Assembly: GCF_014205275.1 (NCBI RefSeq)
Contig: NZ_JACHND010000001.1
Location: 868,001-932,000 of the forward strand
Source of the DNA: Sphaerisporangium siamense
Lineage (GTDB): Bacteria > Actinomycetota > Actinomycetes > Streptosporangiales > Streptosporangiaceae
Direction: 5' to 3'
DNA length: 64,000 nt
Part shown: in pieces, positions 42,401 through 50,538 of the stretch
Layout of the letters: every line of letters begins with the position of its first letter
Position numbering within the stretch: the stretch's first letter is position 1
Notes under the pieces: generated by a model
Databases searched by the model: none
The model's input: the letters and a program-made list of their open reading frames with translations, nothing else
What the model was told of the DNA's origin: nothing
Translations under genes and position numbers: made by a program

Positions 42401-43088
42401 GCTCGGTCAGCGCCTGCCCGATCCCGCTGATCGCCGACTGGGCCGCCCGGCCACCGTCCACGTCCACCCGGATCCGGGAGACCCTCCCGTCGACCTTGCG
42501 CGCCTCCCGCTCCACGCGCTCCAGGCCGGCGATCGCGCGCTCGACGTCGACGCCGACCAGCACCTCGGGATGCTGATCCGCCAGGACCATCAACTCCCGG
42601 CGGACCTGGGCGATCTTCTCCTGGGCGTCGCGCGCGCTGATGTCGATGCCCAGCCGCATGCCCGACAGCTCCCGCAGCCGGCCGGTGAGCTCGGCGAGCT
42701 GCCGCTCAGGCTGGGACAGGTCGGCCTCGACGTCGAGCTTGGGCAGCCGCCGGGTGGCCTCCTCCAGCAGCCGGCGCGTGCGCGCCGCCGAGCTGCCGAT
42801 CGCGTCCATCTGGGCGGCGCTGCGCTTGAGCTGGGCCTCGTGGGCGCGCAACGCCTTCTCGCTGCGCTGGGCCGCGTCCTCTTGGCCCTTGAGGGCCTTG
42901 CTGTAGCTTTCGGCGCGCTGCCCGGTCTGCTGCAGGGCCCGCTCGGCGCGCTGGGCCGCGTCCTCCTGGCCGCGCAGCGCCCGCTCGAACCTGGCGGACC
43001 GCTGCTCGGCGGCCTGGAAGCCTCGTTCGAGCTGGGAGACGTCCGCGCTGACGCTGAGGCGTAGGTCACGGAACTTGGTCGCGGCCAC
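39468..43088 (-). CDS. Tape measure protein
   Basis: 1206 residues, the longest phage gene in the window. The N-terminus has repeated coiled segments (ALRGQEDAAQRAERALQQTG then ALKGQEDAAQRSEKALRAHE). A hydrophobic stretch lies near 240-280 (VAVALGALPGAALVAANGIT) and another near 430. An extremely long Ala/Glu/Arg coiled coil covers about 500-950. Length and position (after the chaperones, before Dit) define it. It sets tail length, at about 1.5 angstrom per residue by the usual rule. Start GTG with GGGAGGTGA. Confidence 0.9.
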   Translation of the reverse strand: MAATKFRDLRLSVSADVSQLERGFQAAEQRSARFERALRGQEDAAQRAERALQQTGQRAESYSKALKGQEDAAQRSEKALRAHEAQLKRSAAQMDAIGSSAARTRRLLEEATRRLPKLDVEADLSQPERQLAELTGRLRELSGMRLGIDISARDAQEKIAQVRRELMVLADQHPEVLVGVDVERAIAGLERVEREARKVDGRVSRIRVDVDGGRAAQSAISGIGQALTELGATATRGGPAAVAVALGALPGAALVAANGITVVLGGALAALGLAAAKGSDKAQEALGKLQAYAKAEAARMGEPFEQVWVKIVQVAERELSSLSPAVRRNLEALAPDVENFVDQAGASLEQLTPALDGIQRAFSAVLRELGPAMPEIMGHFANAITAITDAVEENPQVVKRMMVGLATLVDWAGRAIGELTKFADWLHDNAKAAAAFVAAMAPAGAVVAFAGMAAAESSRDVRGLGAATRSAADAAREATTIQEAAAQATREAWAQAYTSFIDIGQAVEQAKAKAAAQEKLVEASQRLAEVQRSGADKIRRAQADLALAHEQAAERVTAAQARESAARERAAEQAERSQARIRAAEEALAAAVEQSAQREQAAREGVEEARRRADEVAADSARSIEDSARRVADTQAEAAAREVAASRRVQDSHARTVEAVKDLEAAYASARRRVEELSDAQAEGATDEESAQIALARALERRDELLARRKAGDIEVSDLDLREAENSLERAEQGLRRVQKRNTELAAEIEQANRDGIEGSAEVVAAKGRIAEAQQAEQEAEAALAAQRAENARTIADAERALADTRARADRDREESERALARAEAELDQTRRQNAADVQRAQDDVAAATREAATAARDSAREIAAAQAEVAKAAKDSAREVAEAEDRVRQTRQDAAREAIAAGEAVRQAWADLRGDSGVTTQALLASLAEQVGAQERWAANMITLGGRVPDEIMEQLRTLGPRGAGLVEQMANMTDGQLRQFVGLMGSRGKEAGNQFAGNLDETLRVLREVARTHGQGVADQLRQTMLDRRTDVYAAAWELGLQVDRGLDLGRIRIVKIEFGALDELIREREEMRNHPANREIGGIDRYAAGGIRRPAAPMIASRPTILYGEGRGDEAFVPYDLAYRDRAESLVSQIADDFGGVFLKPQGALSMMPMPAPAAAPRGAETAVPVRGGVTIERYYASPAQDPRDIAEQFYLLSIARGY

Positions 43089-43886
43089 CGGTCACCTCCC
43101 GGTTGCGGACCAAGACGGCGCGTACGCCGCCGCCGTCCTCGCTGGTGATGCTCTGCTGGGTGCTGTCGAGCAGCTCACACCCGCGGCAGTGCTCCTTGTC
43201 AGGGATGTAGGCGTGCCGGTGCCCGCCTCGGGACGTATCCCACTCCTCCGGCCGCGTCCCGCAGCGGGGGCAGGTGCGTCGCTGGCGCAGGTACTGGTGG
43301 ATCGCCTTGTCACGGTCGTCGGCGGAGCGCGACAGGAACTCCGAATGGAAGATCCGGTAGTGGTGGCAGACCGCCAGCTCGATCGCTAGCTGCGGGTCTG
43401 CATCCAGTCTTTTGGGAGCGTGGCGACCGGGAGCCGGGCATTGACCCGAATCGCCTCGGTGTACAGGTCGGCCCGCTCGACGTCGGAGACGTTGCCGGCG
43501 AGGAACTGCTCCCAGTCGGCCGCGCTCATCTCGCCCTCGGCGCAGGCCAAGAAACACGCCTCGGGGAAGGTGGCGACGTTCCAGGCCTTGTCCTCGGTGC
43601 CCTCGCGCGCCGGGTGCTCGGCGATCAGCGTCTCGAAGTCGCGGGGGCGCATGGCGCGCAGCACGATGTGCTCATAGCACGCTTCCAGTTCCTCCTCGGC
43701 CTGGTCGAGCTCCTCGCGGGCCGCGGTGAGCGCACCCTGGTCAGCCTCGTCGCCCTGGGCCTGCAGGAGGTGCAGCACCCTGCGCGCATCCTCCAGGCGC
43801 CTGCGCTGCTCGGTGTCGTCCTCGACGCGCAGCGTGTAGGTGGTCGACGGCCGCGGCCGGGCCAGCAGCCGGTCGCGCTGGCTCAC
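43066..43886 (-). CDS. Tail assembly chaperone GT, -1 frameshift fusion
   Basis: Reading starts at 43886, slips back one base at CCCAAAA (43410-43416) and continues in the frame that ends at 43066, giving about 273 residues. The frameshifted part reads ...PKRLDADPQLAIELAVCHHY and then CPRCGTRPEEWDTSR and CRGCELLD, two CxxC pairs that look like a zinc ribbon. Siphoviruses make this longer form to hold the tape measure protein during tail assembly. The downstream frame has no convincing start or Shine-Dalgarno of its own. Confidence 0.75.
43386..43886 (-). CDS. Tail assembly chaperone G
   Basis: 166 residues, acidic and helical (DDTEQRRRLEDARRVLHLLQ; DQAEEELEACYEHIVLRAMR; DWEQFLAGNVSDVERADLYT), located between tail tube and tape measure genes. 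The stop TAG is at 43386-43388, just after a slippery site. This is the unshifted product of the G/GT pair. Confidence 0.8.
   Translation of the reverse strand: MSQRDRLLARPRPSTTYTLRVEDDTEQRRRLEDARRVLHLLQAQGDEADQGALTAAREELDQAEEELEACYEHIVLRAMRPRDFETLIAEHPAREGTEDKAWNVATFPEACFLACAEGEMSAADWEQFLAGNVSDVERADLYTEAIRVNARLPVATLPKDWMQTRS
43410..43416 (-). promoter_or_regulatory. Programmed -1 ribosomal frameshift site CCCAAAA
   Basis: The - strand reads C CCA AAA G in frame 0, 22 bases before the TAG. It fits the X-XXY-YYZ rule, and a -1 slip exactly joins the downstream open frame. Confidence 0.8.
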
Positions 43887-44365
43887 GGAATCACCACGTT
43901 CTCGGCGGGCTCTGCGGTGATCGCGTACTGGATCGGCAGACGGGCGGGCTCGGCGCCGATCTGGCGCTGCTTGCCGACCGACAGCACCTTCACCGGAAAC
44001 ACGTCCATCAGCCGCCCGGTCACGTCCCCGCCGTCCAGCCAGACGATGTTCCCGGCGGTGCCGCGGGCCATCAAGGCGCGCACGTCCACGCCGTCCTCAC
44101 CGGCGTAGTAGGTGATGCTGCTCTCGTCGGCGGAGGTCAGACCGGGGATGTTGCCGACGAAAGTGGTCTTGAGGTTGGGGGTGTCGACCTTCTGCCCGCT
44201 CACCAGCCAGCCGCTGATGTCGGCGATGTCTTCCGAGAGGTCCTTGCCGAGGTTCAGCTCGGTGCGGGTCGGCGCGAGGATGTTGGAGATGCTGACGACC
44301 CAGTAGCACTTGGTGACACCGGGCCGGATGAAACGCTTGGCCGGGGTGATCGGCGTGGCGGCCAT
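43883..44365 (-). CDS. Major tail protein (tail tube)
   Basis: 160 residues, MAATPITPAKRFIRPGVTKC..., with a beta-rich body (RTELNLGKDLSEDIADISGW) and a GNIPGLTSADESSITYYAG segment as in tail tube proteins. It lies immediately before the chaperone pair, the conserved siphovirus position. Starts by a TAATG overlap. Confidence 0.75.
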   Translation of the reverse strand: MAATPITPAKRFIRPGVTKCYWVVSISNILAPTRTELNLGKDLSEDIADISGWLVSGQKVDTPNLKTTFVGNIPGLTSADESSITYYAGEDGVDVRALMARGTAGNIVWLDGGDVTGRLMDVFPVKVLSVGKQRQIGAEPARLPIQYAITAEPAENVVIP

Positions 44366-44619
44366 TACTCGTCCTCCTTGGTGGTGCGCCGACGCCTCGG
44401 CGGCTCGTCCGGCGAAACAGAAGCCCCGGCGTCTGCCGGGGCCGGGGCGGTGGGCTGTTCGGATTGCGGTGGGACGTCCGGGGTGGGTTCCGGCTCGGGC
44501 GGGGGCGGCGGGTCGGTCTGCTCCCACCCCGACATCTGCAGCACGGGCAGCGCCGAGGCGGGCTGCTCGACCGGCGGGTTGCCGGGCAGCTTGGGGTGCT
44601 TGATCCACACGGTGTCCAC
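44365..44619 (-). CDS. Small Pro-rich phage protein, 84 residues
   Basis: VDTVWIKHPKLPGNPPVEQP then an acidic, Pro-rich tail ending RRRRTTKEDE. AGGAGG precedes the GTG. Small proteins of this form lie before tail tube genes in actinophages; function unknown. Confidence 0.55.
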   Translation of the reverse strand: MDTVWIKHPKLPGNPPVEQPASALPVLQMSGWEQTDPPPPPEPEPTPDVPPQSEQPTAPAPADAGASVSPDEPPRRRRTTKEDE

Positions 44620-44628
44620 GGACGCCTC

Positions 44629-45162
44629 CTACGAGCTCGCGCCGATAGCGCCCTCTGCCAGCACGTCCATGTGCTGAAGCAGATATGCGACGAGCGCCAT
44701 CAATCGCTCTGGACTGTCGTTCAAAAGACCCAGCGCTAAGTTGCAGGCAGCGCAGAGCAGGCCCCGGATCTCTCCGGTCTGGTGGTCGTGATCGACAGCG
44801 AAGACGTCGTATCTTCGATCCCCGCTGCTGGTACCACCGCAGCCAGCGCACTTGCCGCCTTGATCCGCCAGCATCGCGCCGTAGTCCTCGATGCTGATTC
44901 CGTACATCCGGCGCAGTCGGCTCCGGCGGCGAATGGCGGCTTGGCGCTCAGGGTTGGCCGCGCGCCACGCCTTGTTCCTGGCGTGCACGCGCTCCTTGTT
45001 CGCCTTGTACTGGTTGCTGATTCTTGTTGACCAGCAGCTCTTACATTCAGCGCGTAATCCGAGCGTGCCGGTCTTCTCCGCGTAGTACTCCGCCAAAGGC
45101 AGATCCCGTTCGCACCGAGTGCAGATCTTGCCGATCGCGGTGATGACGATCTTTGATTTCAC
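44629..45162 (-). CDS. HNH (endonuclease VII-type) homing endonuclease
   Basis: 177 residues. A zinc pair CTRCERDLP...CKSC at the N-terminus, a basic helix, then CAGCGGTSSGDRRYDVFAVD, HDHQTGEIRGLLCAACNLAL, the recombination endonuclease VII signature. It is wedged between structural tail genes and overlaps the upstream gene by GTGA, as for a mobile free-standing homing endonuclease. Confidence 0.8.
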   Translation of the reverse strand: MKSKIVITAIGKICTRCERDLPLAEYYAEKTGTLGLRAECKSCWSTRISNQYKANKERVHARNKAWRAANPERQAAIRRRSRLRRMYGISIEDYGAMLADQGGKCAGCGGTSSGDRRYDVFAVDHDHQTGEIRGLLCAACNLALGLLNDSPERLMALVAYLLQHMDVLAEGAIGASS

Positions 45163-45662
45163 GTGGAGGCCCCGACGAGGTGGATGTCGTAGGTGACCGG
45201 GGTGCCGGCGCCGGCGTTGATGACGTTGAGCAGGTCACCGGTGCCCGCGGTGACGGCCACCCCGGTGGCGGAGGGGTCGAACCAGAAGAACATGCCGCCC
45301 GGGCGGATGCCGATGCCGTCGCCGGCCGCCAGGAACAGCGGGGCGCCGTTGGAGGCGGGCATGACCAAGTTGACGTTGTTGGTGTTTCCGGCCGCGGCGA
45401 TGAGCACGATCGCCTTGATGCGGGCGAAGGTCAGGTTGCCGCCGAACGGGCCGGGCAGCGCGCCCGCCAGGTCCAGGGCGTCGGTGCCAGAGGCGGTGAT
45501 GGTGCGCTGGTCGGACCACATCATGTCCGCCTGCCCGGCTCCCGCGCCCTGGGCCAGCGCCATCTGCTTTCTCACTTCGAGCGGGTTGGAGACCGTCGAC
45601 AAGTCGAGCGGCGAGGTGACCTCGGCCAGCAGCTCGAAGTACGACGTCAGCCTGAAGGCCAT
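45159..45662 (-). CDS. Phage structural protein of unknown role, 167 residues
   Basis: MAFRLTSYFELLAEVTSPLD..., a beta-rich protein with KAIVLIAAAGNTNNVNLVMP and a Gly-rich ending. AAAGGA precedes the ATG. It sits between the tail-completion genes and the tail tube gene; a decoration or minor tail role is possible. Confidence 0.5.
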   Translation of the reverse strand: MAFRLTSYFELLAEVTSPLDLSTVSNPLEVRKQMALAQGAGAGQADMMWSDQRTITASGTDALDLAGALPGPFGGNLTFARIKAIVLIAAAGNTNNVNLVMPASNGAPLFLAAGDGIGIRPGGMFFWFDPSATGVAVTAGTGDLLNVINAGAGTPVTYDIHLVGAST

Positions 45663-45684
45663 GGCCTTGTCCTTTCAATCGTGA

Positions 45685-46113
45685 TCATCGGAACCCGTGC
45701 CGGCGGGCAACCTCGTCCACGGCCTGGCCGATCTGCTCGTCGACCCGCTCGAAATGCGGGCGCGCCGCCGGCCACAGGAACGGCCGCGCCGCCTGGGACA
45801 CCCACCGGTCGCGGTTGCCGAACACCGGATGCCGGAAGGTGCCGGGCTGGCCGGCGTTCTCATACGGGCGGGCGTGCGGCGCCTTGGTCTTGTTCACCAC
45901 GATGGACACCCCGGGCCGGGTCTTGGACAGGCTCACCGACAGCCGGGTCGCGGCGGGGATCCGCCTGGACCAGGAGGCGCGCGCCCGCACCGCCGCCAGC
46001 GCGCTCTGCCCGATGGTCCGCAGCCGGGGCCGCAGTTCCTGGCGGATCGCCGGCGGCAGCTTGCCCAGGTCGCGGATGAACAGTCGCAGCTCTTGGCTGC
46101 CGGACCTGCTCAC
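45685..46113 (-). CDS. HK97 gp10-like tail completion protein
   Basis: 142 residues from the GTG at 46113. SQELRLFIRDLGKLPPAIRQ, VSIVVNKTKAPHARPYENAG and RPFLWPAARPHFERVDEQIG match the HK97 gp10 family, which joins neck and tail. GTGA overlap with the upstream gene. Confidence 0.75.
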   Translation of the reverse strand: MSRSGSQELRLFIRDLGKLPPAIRQELRPRLRTIGQSALAAVRARASWSRRIPAATRLSVSLSKTRPGVSIVVNKTKAPHARPYENAGQPGTFRHPVFGNRDRWVSQAARPFLWPAARPHFERVDEQIGQAVDEVARRHGFR

Positions 46114-46550
46114 CGGGTGAACGCCTCGACGGCGACCAGGAACCGGACGGTGGCCTCGGCCCCGTTCTGGGTCTGCTGCTGGGTCAGCGACTCGGTGGCC
46201 AGCCGCGTGTACGTGACCGCCCCGTCGAGCCGAGGGTCGGCGGCGATGGCCGAGGCGATGGTGTCGACCAGGCCGTAGGCGCGGTCGCGCGAGGCCTTGG
46301 CGTCGGCGTCGCCGCGCAGGCTGGAGGCCAGGCAGGTGATGGTGTAGGACTCGCGGTCCGGCTCCAGCGCCAGCTGCTCCACAGCGCGGGTGGACTCCAC
46401 CGCCGCCTCGCCCGGCTCGCCGGTGAAGGCGATGCACACGATGTCGCGGTCGCTGGACATCGGCTGCCCGTCGACCACCTGCACGCCGGGCAGCGCGGCC
46501 CGCACGAGGGCGACCAGGGCGTCGATGACCGCGGGGATGGTGGAGATCAC
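46110..46550 (-). CDS. Neck/tail terminator-like protein
   Basis: 146 residues, MISTIPAVIDALVALVRAAL..., with a CIAFTGEPGEAAVES segment typical of actinophage proteins next to gp10-like genes. Position suggests the tail terminator. GGAGGA precedes the GTG. Confidence 0.6.
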   Translation of the reverse strand: MISTIPAVIDALVALVRAALPGVQVVDGQPMSSDRDIVCIAFTGEPGEAAVESTRAVEQLALEPDRESYTITCLASSLRGDADAKASRDRAYGLVDTIASAIAADPRLDGAVTYTRLATESLTQQQTQNGAEATVRFLVAVEAFTR

Positions 46551-47353
46551 GCGATTCCTCCTACTCGCTCGCCGAGCAGCTCCAGCGCCCGGCGGGGGAT
46601 GGCGAACCCGAAGCGCGGGTCCCAGGTGTCATCGGCGCCGAACCGGGGCGCGACCTGGCCGCGCTGGGTCTCCCACAGGTGCTGCAGGATGATCAGCGCC
46701 GCCAGGCGCACGTTGGGCGGGATGGCGGGGCGGCCGGCCAGGTAGGTGACGATCAGCGGCCCGCACATCCGGCCGCCGTCCTTGCGTTGGATGACCCCGG
46801 TCGTCTCATCGACGTCCAGGTCGGCCAGCGCGGGCGGCACGTGCCCCGGCCACACCGCGGTGATCGAGGTGACCGACAGGATCGGGAAGTGGTTGAGCGC
46901 GATCCCGCGGCCGCCCTCGACCCGCTGGGTATGCACAGTGCGGGCCAGCGCGCCCGCGTACCGCTCGCACACCTCGGTCACCGCGCGGACGAACCCTTGG
47001 AGTTCCTCGTCCTGGTCACGTCCGGTGATGTTCAGCTGGGCCTTGGCCTCGCCCAGGGAGATGACCCCGGCCTCGGCCCACATGGCGGCCACATCGAAGG
47101 ACTCTTCGTCCACCCCGGTCGGCGTGGTGGACACCCAGCGGGCGATGTGCCGGCCGGGCACGGTCGTGGCGAAGTCGTAGTGGTAGGCGCCCGCGCTGTC
47201 GCGCACCACCTGCGGCGCGGTGAACGGCCCCGCCGTGGTGCCGTCCGGCAGCAGCACCGTCAGCGTGATGGCCGCCGGGTCGACGAGCTGGTCGGCGAAG
47301 TCGCGGACCTCGGTGGTGAGCGTGACGACCGCTCCCACTCCGTGCGTGCTCAC
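46547..47353 (-). CDS. Head-tail connector protein (gp6-like) with an extra N-terminal domain
   Basis: 268 residues. The C-terminal half (ISLGEAKAQLNITGRDQDEE; LAALIILQHLWETQRGQVAP) is the gp6/gp15-type head-tail connector. The N-terminal about 95 residues (TEVRDFADQLVDPAAITLTV) form a separate beta domain. GTGA overlaps on both sides. Confidence 0.75.
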   Translation of the reverse strand: MSTHGVGAVVTLTTEVRDFADQLVDPAAITLTVLLPDGTTAGPFTAPQVVRDSAGAYHYDFATTVPGRHIARWVSTTPTGVDEESFDVAAMWAEAGVISLGEAKAQLNITGRDQDEELQGFVRAVTEVCERYAGALARTVHTQRVEGGRGIALNHFPILSVTSITAVWPGHVPPALADLDVDETTGVIQRKDGGRMCGPLIVTYLAGRPAIPPNVRLAALIILQHLWETQRGQVAPRFGADDTWDPRFGFAIPRRALELLGERVGGIA

Positions 47354-49302
47354 CTGTCGCCTCCTCGGAGCCGGGCCGCGGCCGCGGCGGTGGATGAGAT
47401 ACGCCCTGTCGACTGGTCGGTGCCGGTCAGCCGGGCCGAGCTGGGGGCCATGCCCTGCAGCAGTACCTGCACCGCATCGACCAGGCCCGCGGTGTCGCTC
47501 CAGGCGTGCCGCCGGTCCAGGGCCAGCAGGTCGGCGAGGCCGGCTGCATCGGTGACCGGCAGGCCGGTGGTGGTCAGCGCGACCGCCACGGTGTCGGACA
47601 GCCCCGCCTGGTCGTCCAGAGTCAGCGTCCGGGTCAGCGTCAGGACGGCGGCATCGACCAGGCCCGCGCCGTCGGTGGCGCTCTGGCCGAGCATGGCCGT
47701 GGTGGCCAGCCCGTCGGACAGTCCCGCCGGGTCGGTGACGGTGAACGCGCGCAGCACACCCGCGGCGAGGTCGTCGGCGAGCCCAGCGGTCTCGGTGACG
47801 ACGAGCGTCCGGGTGAAAGCGACCGCATCCGACAGCCCGGCCGGGTCGTCAAGCTGCGGGGTCAGCGACCCGGCGGTGGCCAGCTGGTCGGTCAGGGCAG
47901 CGACGTCGCTGAAGGTGCGGACGTGCGTCTGCGCAGGGGCCGCGGCGTCGCCCAGACCCGCGCTGTCGTCGGCCAGCAGCGCGCGGGTCAGCGCCAGCGT
48001 GACCGCGTCGGCCAGCCCGGCCGGGTCGTCGGCCTGCGCCGCGCGCGCCAGCGTCGTCACCGTGGCGTCGGTGAGTCCGGCAGCGTCGGTGGCGGTGGTG
48101 GCGAACACCGCGCCGAGCAGCGCCGCATCAGCCGTGCCCGCCGAGTCGGTGACCGCCAGGGCGATCTGCCGGGCCAACACCAGGGTGTCGGTGAGCCCTG
48201 CGGGGTCGTCGGCGTTGACGTTCGGAGTCCCCGCGGTGGCAAGGCTGTCGGTGAGACCGCCCACGTCGTCGATGGCCCGGACGATCGTCGCCGCCGCGGT
48301 AGCGGCGTCGGTGAGTCCGGTGGCGTCGTCGGCTGTGACCATCCGGGTGATCTGCACGACGGCCTGATCGGCCAGCCCCGCGGAGTCGTCGCCGGGGACG
48401 GCGCGGGTGAGCGTCGTCGACAGGCTGTCGGCCAGACCGGCCGGGTCGTCGGCGGTGACCGGACGAGCCACCGCGAGGTCGGCCGCGTCGGTGAGTCCGG
48501 CGCCGTCGTCGACCTGGACCGGCCGCGTGGCCGCGAGCGTCACGGCGTCGGACAGGCTCGCGCCGTCGGTGGTGACGGTGGTGCGCGACAGCGCCAGGGT
48601 GTCGGTCAGCCCGACACTGTCGGTGGGGGTCTGGTTGTAGGTCGTCCCTGACGCCGAGCCGAGGACCTCGACGGCGACGATCGCGTACTTCTGCCCGGAC
48701 GGCGCGCTCAGCCCGACCGTCTTCGCGCCCGCCGATCCGGCGTCCAACCAGTACGCGGCGTAGGCGGTATAGGCGGAGGAGTTGCGGAAGTACACCCGCT
48801 CCATGCCGTTGGCCAGCGTCGGGGTAACCGTGTTGACCGTCCGCCAGGTCCTGGAGGTGCCGTCGGCGGCGTTCCAGTCCCCGACGAACGCCACGATCGC
48901 CGAGTTCGCCCCGGTCGTGGTGATCCCGAGCGACGGGGCGCCCGTAGCGTTGGTCTTGGCCGAGATGCCGACCCCGCCAGAACCGGTGAACCGCAGCAGC
49001 GAGTAACCCCACCGGCCGGTCATGTTCGACGCGCTGACCGTGACGGTCATCGACTTGTCGGCGTCGACCACAGCCGTCCACAGGTAGGCGGTGGCGTTGG
49101 AGGCGACCACGACCGACTGCTGGAGCGTCCAGGTCAGCGACCCACCGGACACGCCGGTGAGGGTGGTGTTGGCGTCCTCCGACCCGGCCACGATGACCAG
49201 GACGTCGTTCGCGGTGACGCTGAAGGACGGCGAGGTCTCGCTGTTCTTGGCGGTGTCCCAGGAGGTGACCTCGACCTCGGCGGCGAAGGTGGGCGCGGCC
49301 AC
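47350..49302 (-). CDS. Large repetitive structural protein: lectin-like head plus 20 DD.AGL.D repeats
   Basis: 650 residues. Residues 1-225 are a beta-sandwich-like domain (ANDVLVIVAGSEDANTTLTG; GYSLLRFTGSGGVGISAKTN; KYAIVAVEVLGSA). Residues 227-616 consist of about 20 units of about 20 residues with consensus [DT]D.AGL.D. A short tail follows. Gene position is between capsid and connector genes, unusual for a fibre. A capsid or neck fibre that displays the N-terminal domain is plausible. I recognise no named family. Confidence 0.65.
   Translation of the reverse strand: MAAPTFAAEVEVTSWDTAKNSETSPSFSVTANDVLVIVAGSEDANTTLTGVSGGSLTWTLQQSVVVASNATAYLWTAVVDADKSMTVTVSASNMTGRWGYSLLRFTGSGGVGISAKTNATGAPSLGITTTGANSAIVAFVGDWNAADGTSRTWRTVNTVTPTLANGMERVYFRNSSAYTAYAAYWLDAGSAGAKTVGLSAPSGQKYAIVAVEVLGSASGTTYNQTPTDSVGLTDTLALSRTTVTTDGASLSDAVTLAATRPVQVDDGAGLTDAADLAVARPVTADDPAGLADSLSTTLTRAVPGDDSAGLADQAVVQITRMVTADDATGLTDAATAAATIVRAIDDVGGLTDSLATAGTPNVNADDPAGLTDTLVLARQIALAVTDSAGTADAALLGAVFATTATDAAGLTDATVTTLARAAQADDPAGLADAVTLALTRALLADDSAGLGDAAAPAQTHVRTFSDVAALTDQLATAGSLTPQLDDPAGLSDAVAFTRTLVVTETAGLADDLAAGVLRAFTVTDPAGLSDGLATTAMLGQSATDGAGLVDAAVLTLTRTLTLDDQAGLSDTVAVALTTTGLPVTDAAGLADLLALDRRHAWSDTAGLVDAVQVLLQGMAPSSARLTGTDQSTGRISSTAAAAARLRGGDR
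47455..48624 (-). repeat. Twenty tandem about 60-bp coding repeats
   Basis: Each unit encodes about 20 residues beginning DDPAGLADA or a variant (TDAAGLTDA, DDSAGLGDA, SDVAALTDQ). The spacing is regular, with a few units of 18-21 residues. Confidence 0.8.
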
Positions 49303-49306
49303 CGGG

Positions 49307-49612
49307 TCAGTCCGTTCCGGTTACACCAGCGATGTCGGACCACATGCTGTTGACGGTGAACTGGATGTCGGAGTCCAGCGACGCCGCGGTGATCGCCGCG
49401 TTGGAGGTCACCGCCCACGCGAACGACTCCACCCACTTGGCCGGCTGGCGCAGCACGTCAGCGGCCAGCGCCTGCCGCTTGGCGTACACCGCGTCCGACA
49501 TCTGTGCCTTGGCCTCGCCGGCGATCTGCGTGGCCGCTGTCGCCATGGCCACCTTCAGCCGGAGCTGGAAGGTGGCATCCGCGGCGAGGTTGGCCTGGTC
49601 GATGTAGGCCAC
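49307..49612 (-). CDS. Phage structural-region protein, 101 residues
   Basis: MAYIDQANLAADATFQLRLK..., helical, containing Ala/Gln-rich segments and an acidic end (SLDSDIQFTVNSMWSDIAGV). GAGG precedes the GTG start. Such proteins lie downstream of the capsid gene in actinophages; role unknown. Confidence 0.55.
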   Translation of the reverse strand: MAYIDQANLAADATFQLRLKVAMATAATQIAGEAKAQMSDAVYAKRQALAADVLRQPAKWVESFAWAVTSNAAITAASLDSDIQFTVNSMWSDIAGVTGTD

Positions 49613-49640
49613 CGGGGGCCTCCTCTCAGATCAGGGCCGG

Positions 49641-50177
49641 TCAGGCGCCCAGGAACTTGTGGTTCCAGGTGGCCACGAGGATGTCGGAGGCGCCCTTGTT
49701 GATCGCAGAGAACACGACCCGCGAGATGCTGTTGGCCGCGCTGCTGGTGGCGTTGGTGGCGGCGTCGTTGACGATGACCAGCTCGGTCAGCGCCGTGTCG
49801 GTGGCCACCCCGGCGCCCCACGTCACCCGGTAGACCGCGTTCACACCGAGCCCGGCGCCCAGGTTGGCCACCTGCGGGCAGGAGGCGTCGAACACCAGGT
49901 TCGAGGCGGTCTTGTAGGTCACCAGCGCCGCGCCCGCGCCGGACTTCGCCGCCGCGGTGGTGCCGGTGCCCAGCTTCATGCCGGTCACCTTCGTGGCGTC
50001 GGCGGTGTTGGACGGCGACACCGCGGCGATGCCCCGCGTGGCGTAGTACAGGTCACCAGCGTCGGTGATCAGGTTCTTGGCGACGCGCTCCTCGATGAGC
50101 TCGCCCTCGCGGTTGTACAGGGACAGCGTGACGATCCCCGACAGGCCCGCCTCGCTCGTCTCCGGTCGGATGGTCAT
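49641..50177 (-). CDS. Phage structural protein, 178 residues
   Basis: MTIRPETSEAGLSGIVTLSL then beta-rich (EGELIEERVAKNLITDAGDL), with VTGMKLGTGTTAAAKSGAGA. The opening resembles tail-fibre or head-fibre N-termini that bear a beta hairpin. Start at the ATG at 50177. Confidence 0.55.
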   Translation of the reverse strand: MTIRPETSEAGLSGIVTLSLYNREGELIEERVAKNLITDAGDLYYATRGIAAVSPSNTADATKVTGMKLGTGTTAAAKSGAGAALVTYKTASNLVFDASCPQVANLGAGLGVNAVYRVTWGAGVATDTALTELVIVNDAATNATSSAANSISRVVFSAINKGASDILVATWNHKFLGA

Positions 50178-50261
50178 CACTGCTCCAGTCCGTTCGTGGT
50201 CGATCAGTACAGGACGGGGCCCGCCGCGCATCCCCGCGGGCGGCGGGCCACCGGGCTCGCG

Positions 50262-50528
50262 TCAGGACTTGCCGGAGGACTTGTCGTCGCCCTTGCCCTC
50301 GGCGCGCGAGGCGGTCTGCCGCCCGGCCGAGGCGGTGCGGCCCTTCGGGCCGCCCGGGGCCGGCGGCGCGTACGGCGTGGCCGCATTCGGGTCGGCGTCC
50401 TGGGTCTGCTCGTAGCCGTGCTTCTTCAGCTGCTCGTCGACCTCCGCGACGCGGTCGGTCTCCCCGCGGGCGACGTAGCCGGCGCGTTCGCGCTTCAGCG
50501 CGGCGATCATCTGCTCGTCGCGTGCCAT
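50262..50528 (-). CDS. Small phage protein, 88 residues
   Basis: MARDEQMIAALKRERAGYVA..., a charged helical N-terminus (VAEVDEQLKKHGY) and a low-complexity tail. AGGAGG lies upstream of the ATG. Common just after capsid genes in actinophages; function unknown. Confidence 0.6.
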   Translation of the reverse strand: MARDEQMIAALKRERAGYVARGETDRVAEVDEQLKKHGYEQTQDADPNAATPYAPPAPGGPKGRTASAGRQTASRAEGKGDDKSSGKS

Positions 50529-50538
50529 CGCTTCCTCC

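Noticed and set aside
46679-48651. Long + strand frames over the repeat protein and connector genes
   Set aside because: The repetitive - strand gene produces open mirror frames; no ribosome site, and gene order supports the - strand.
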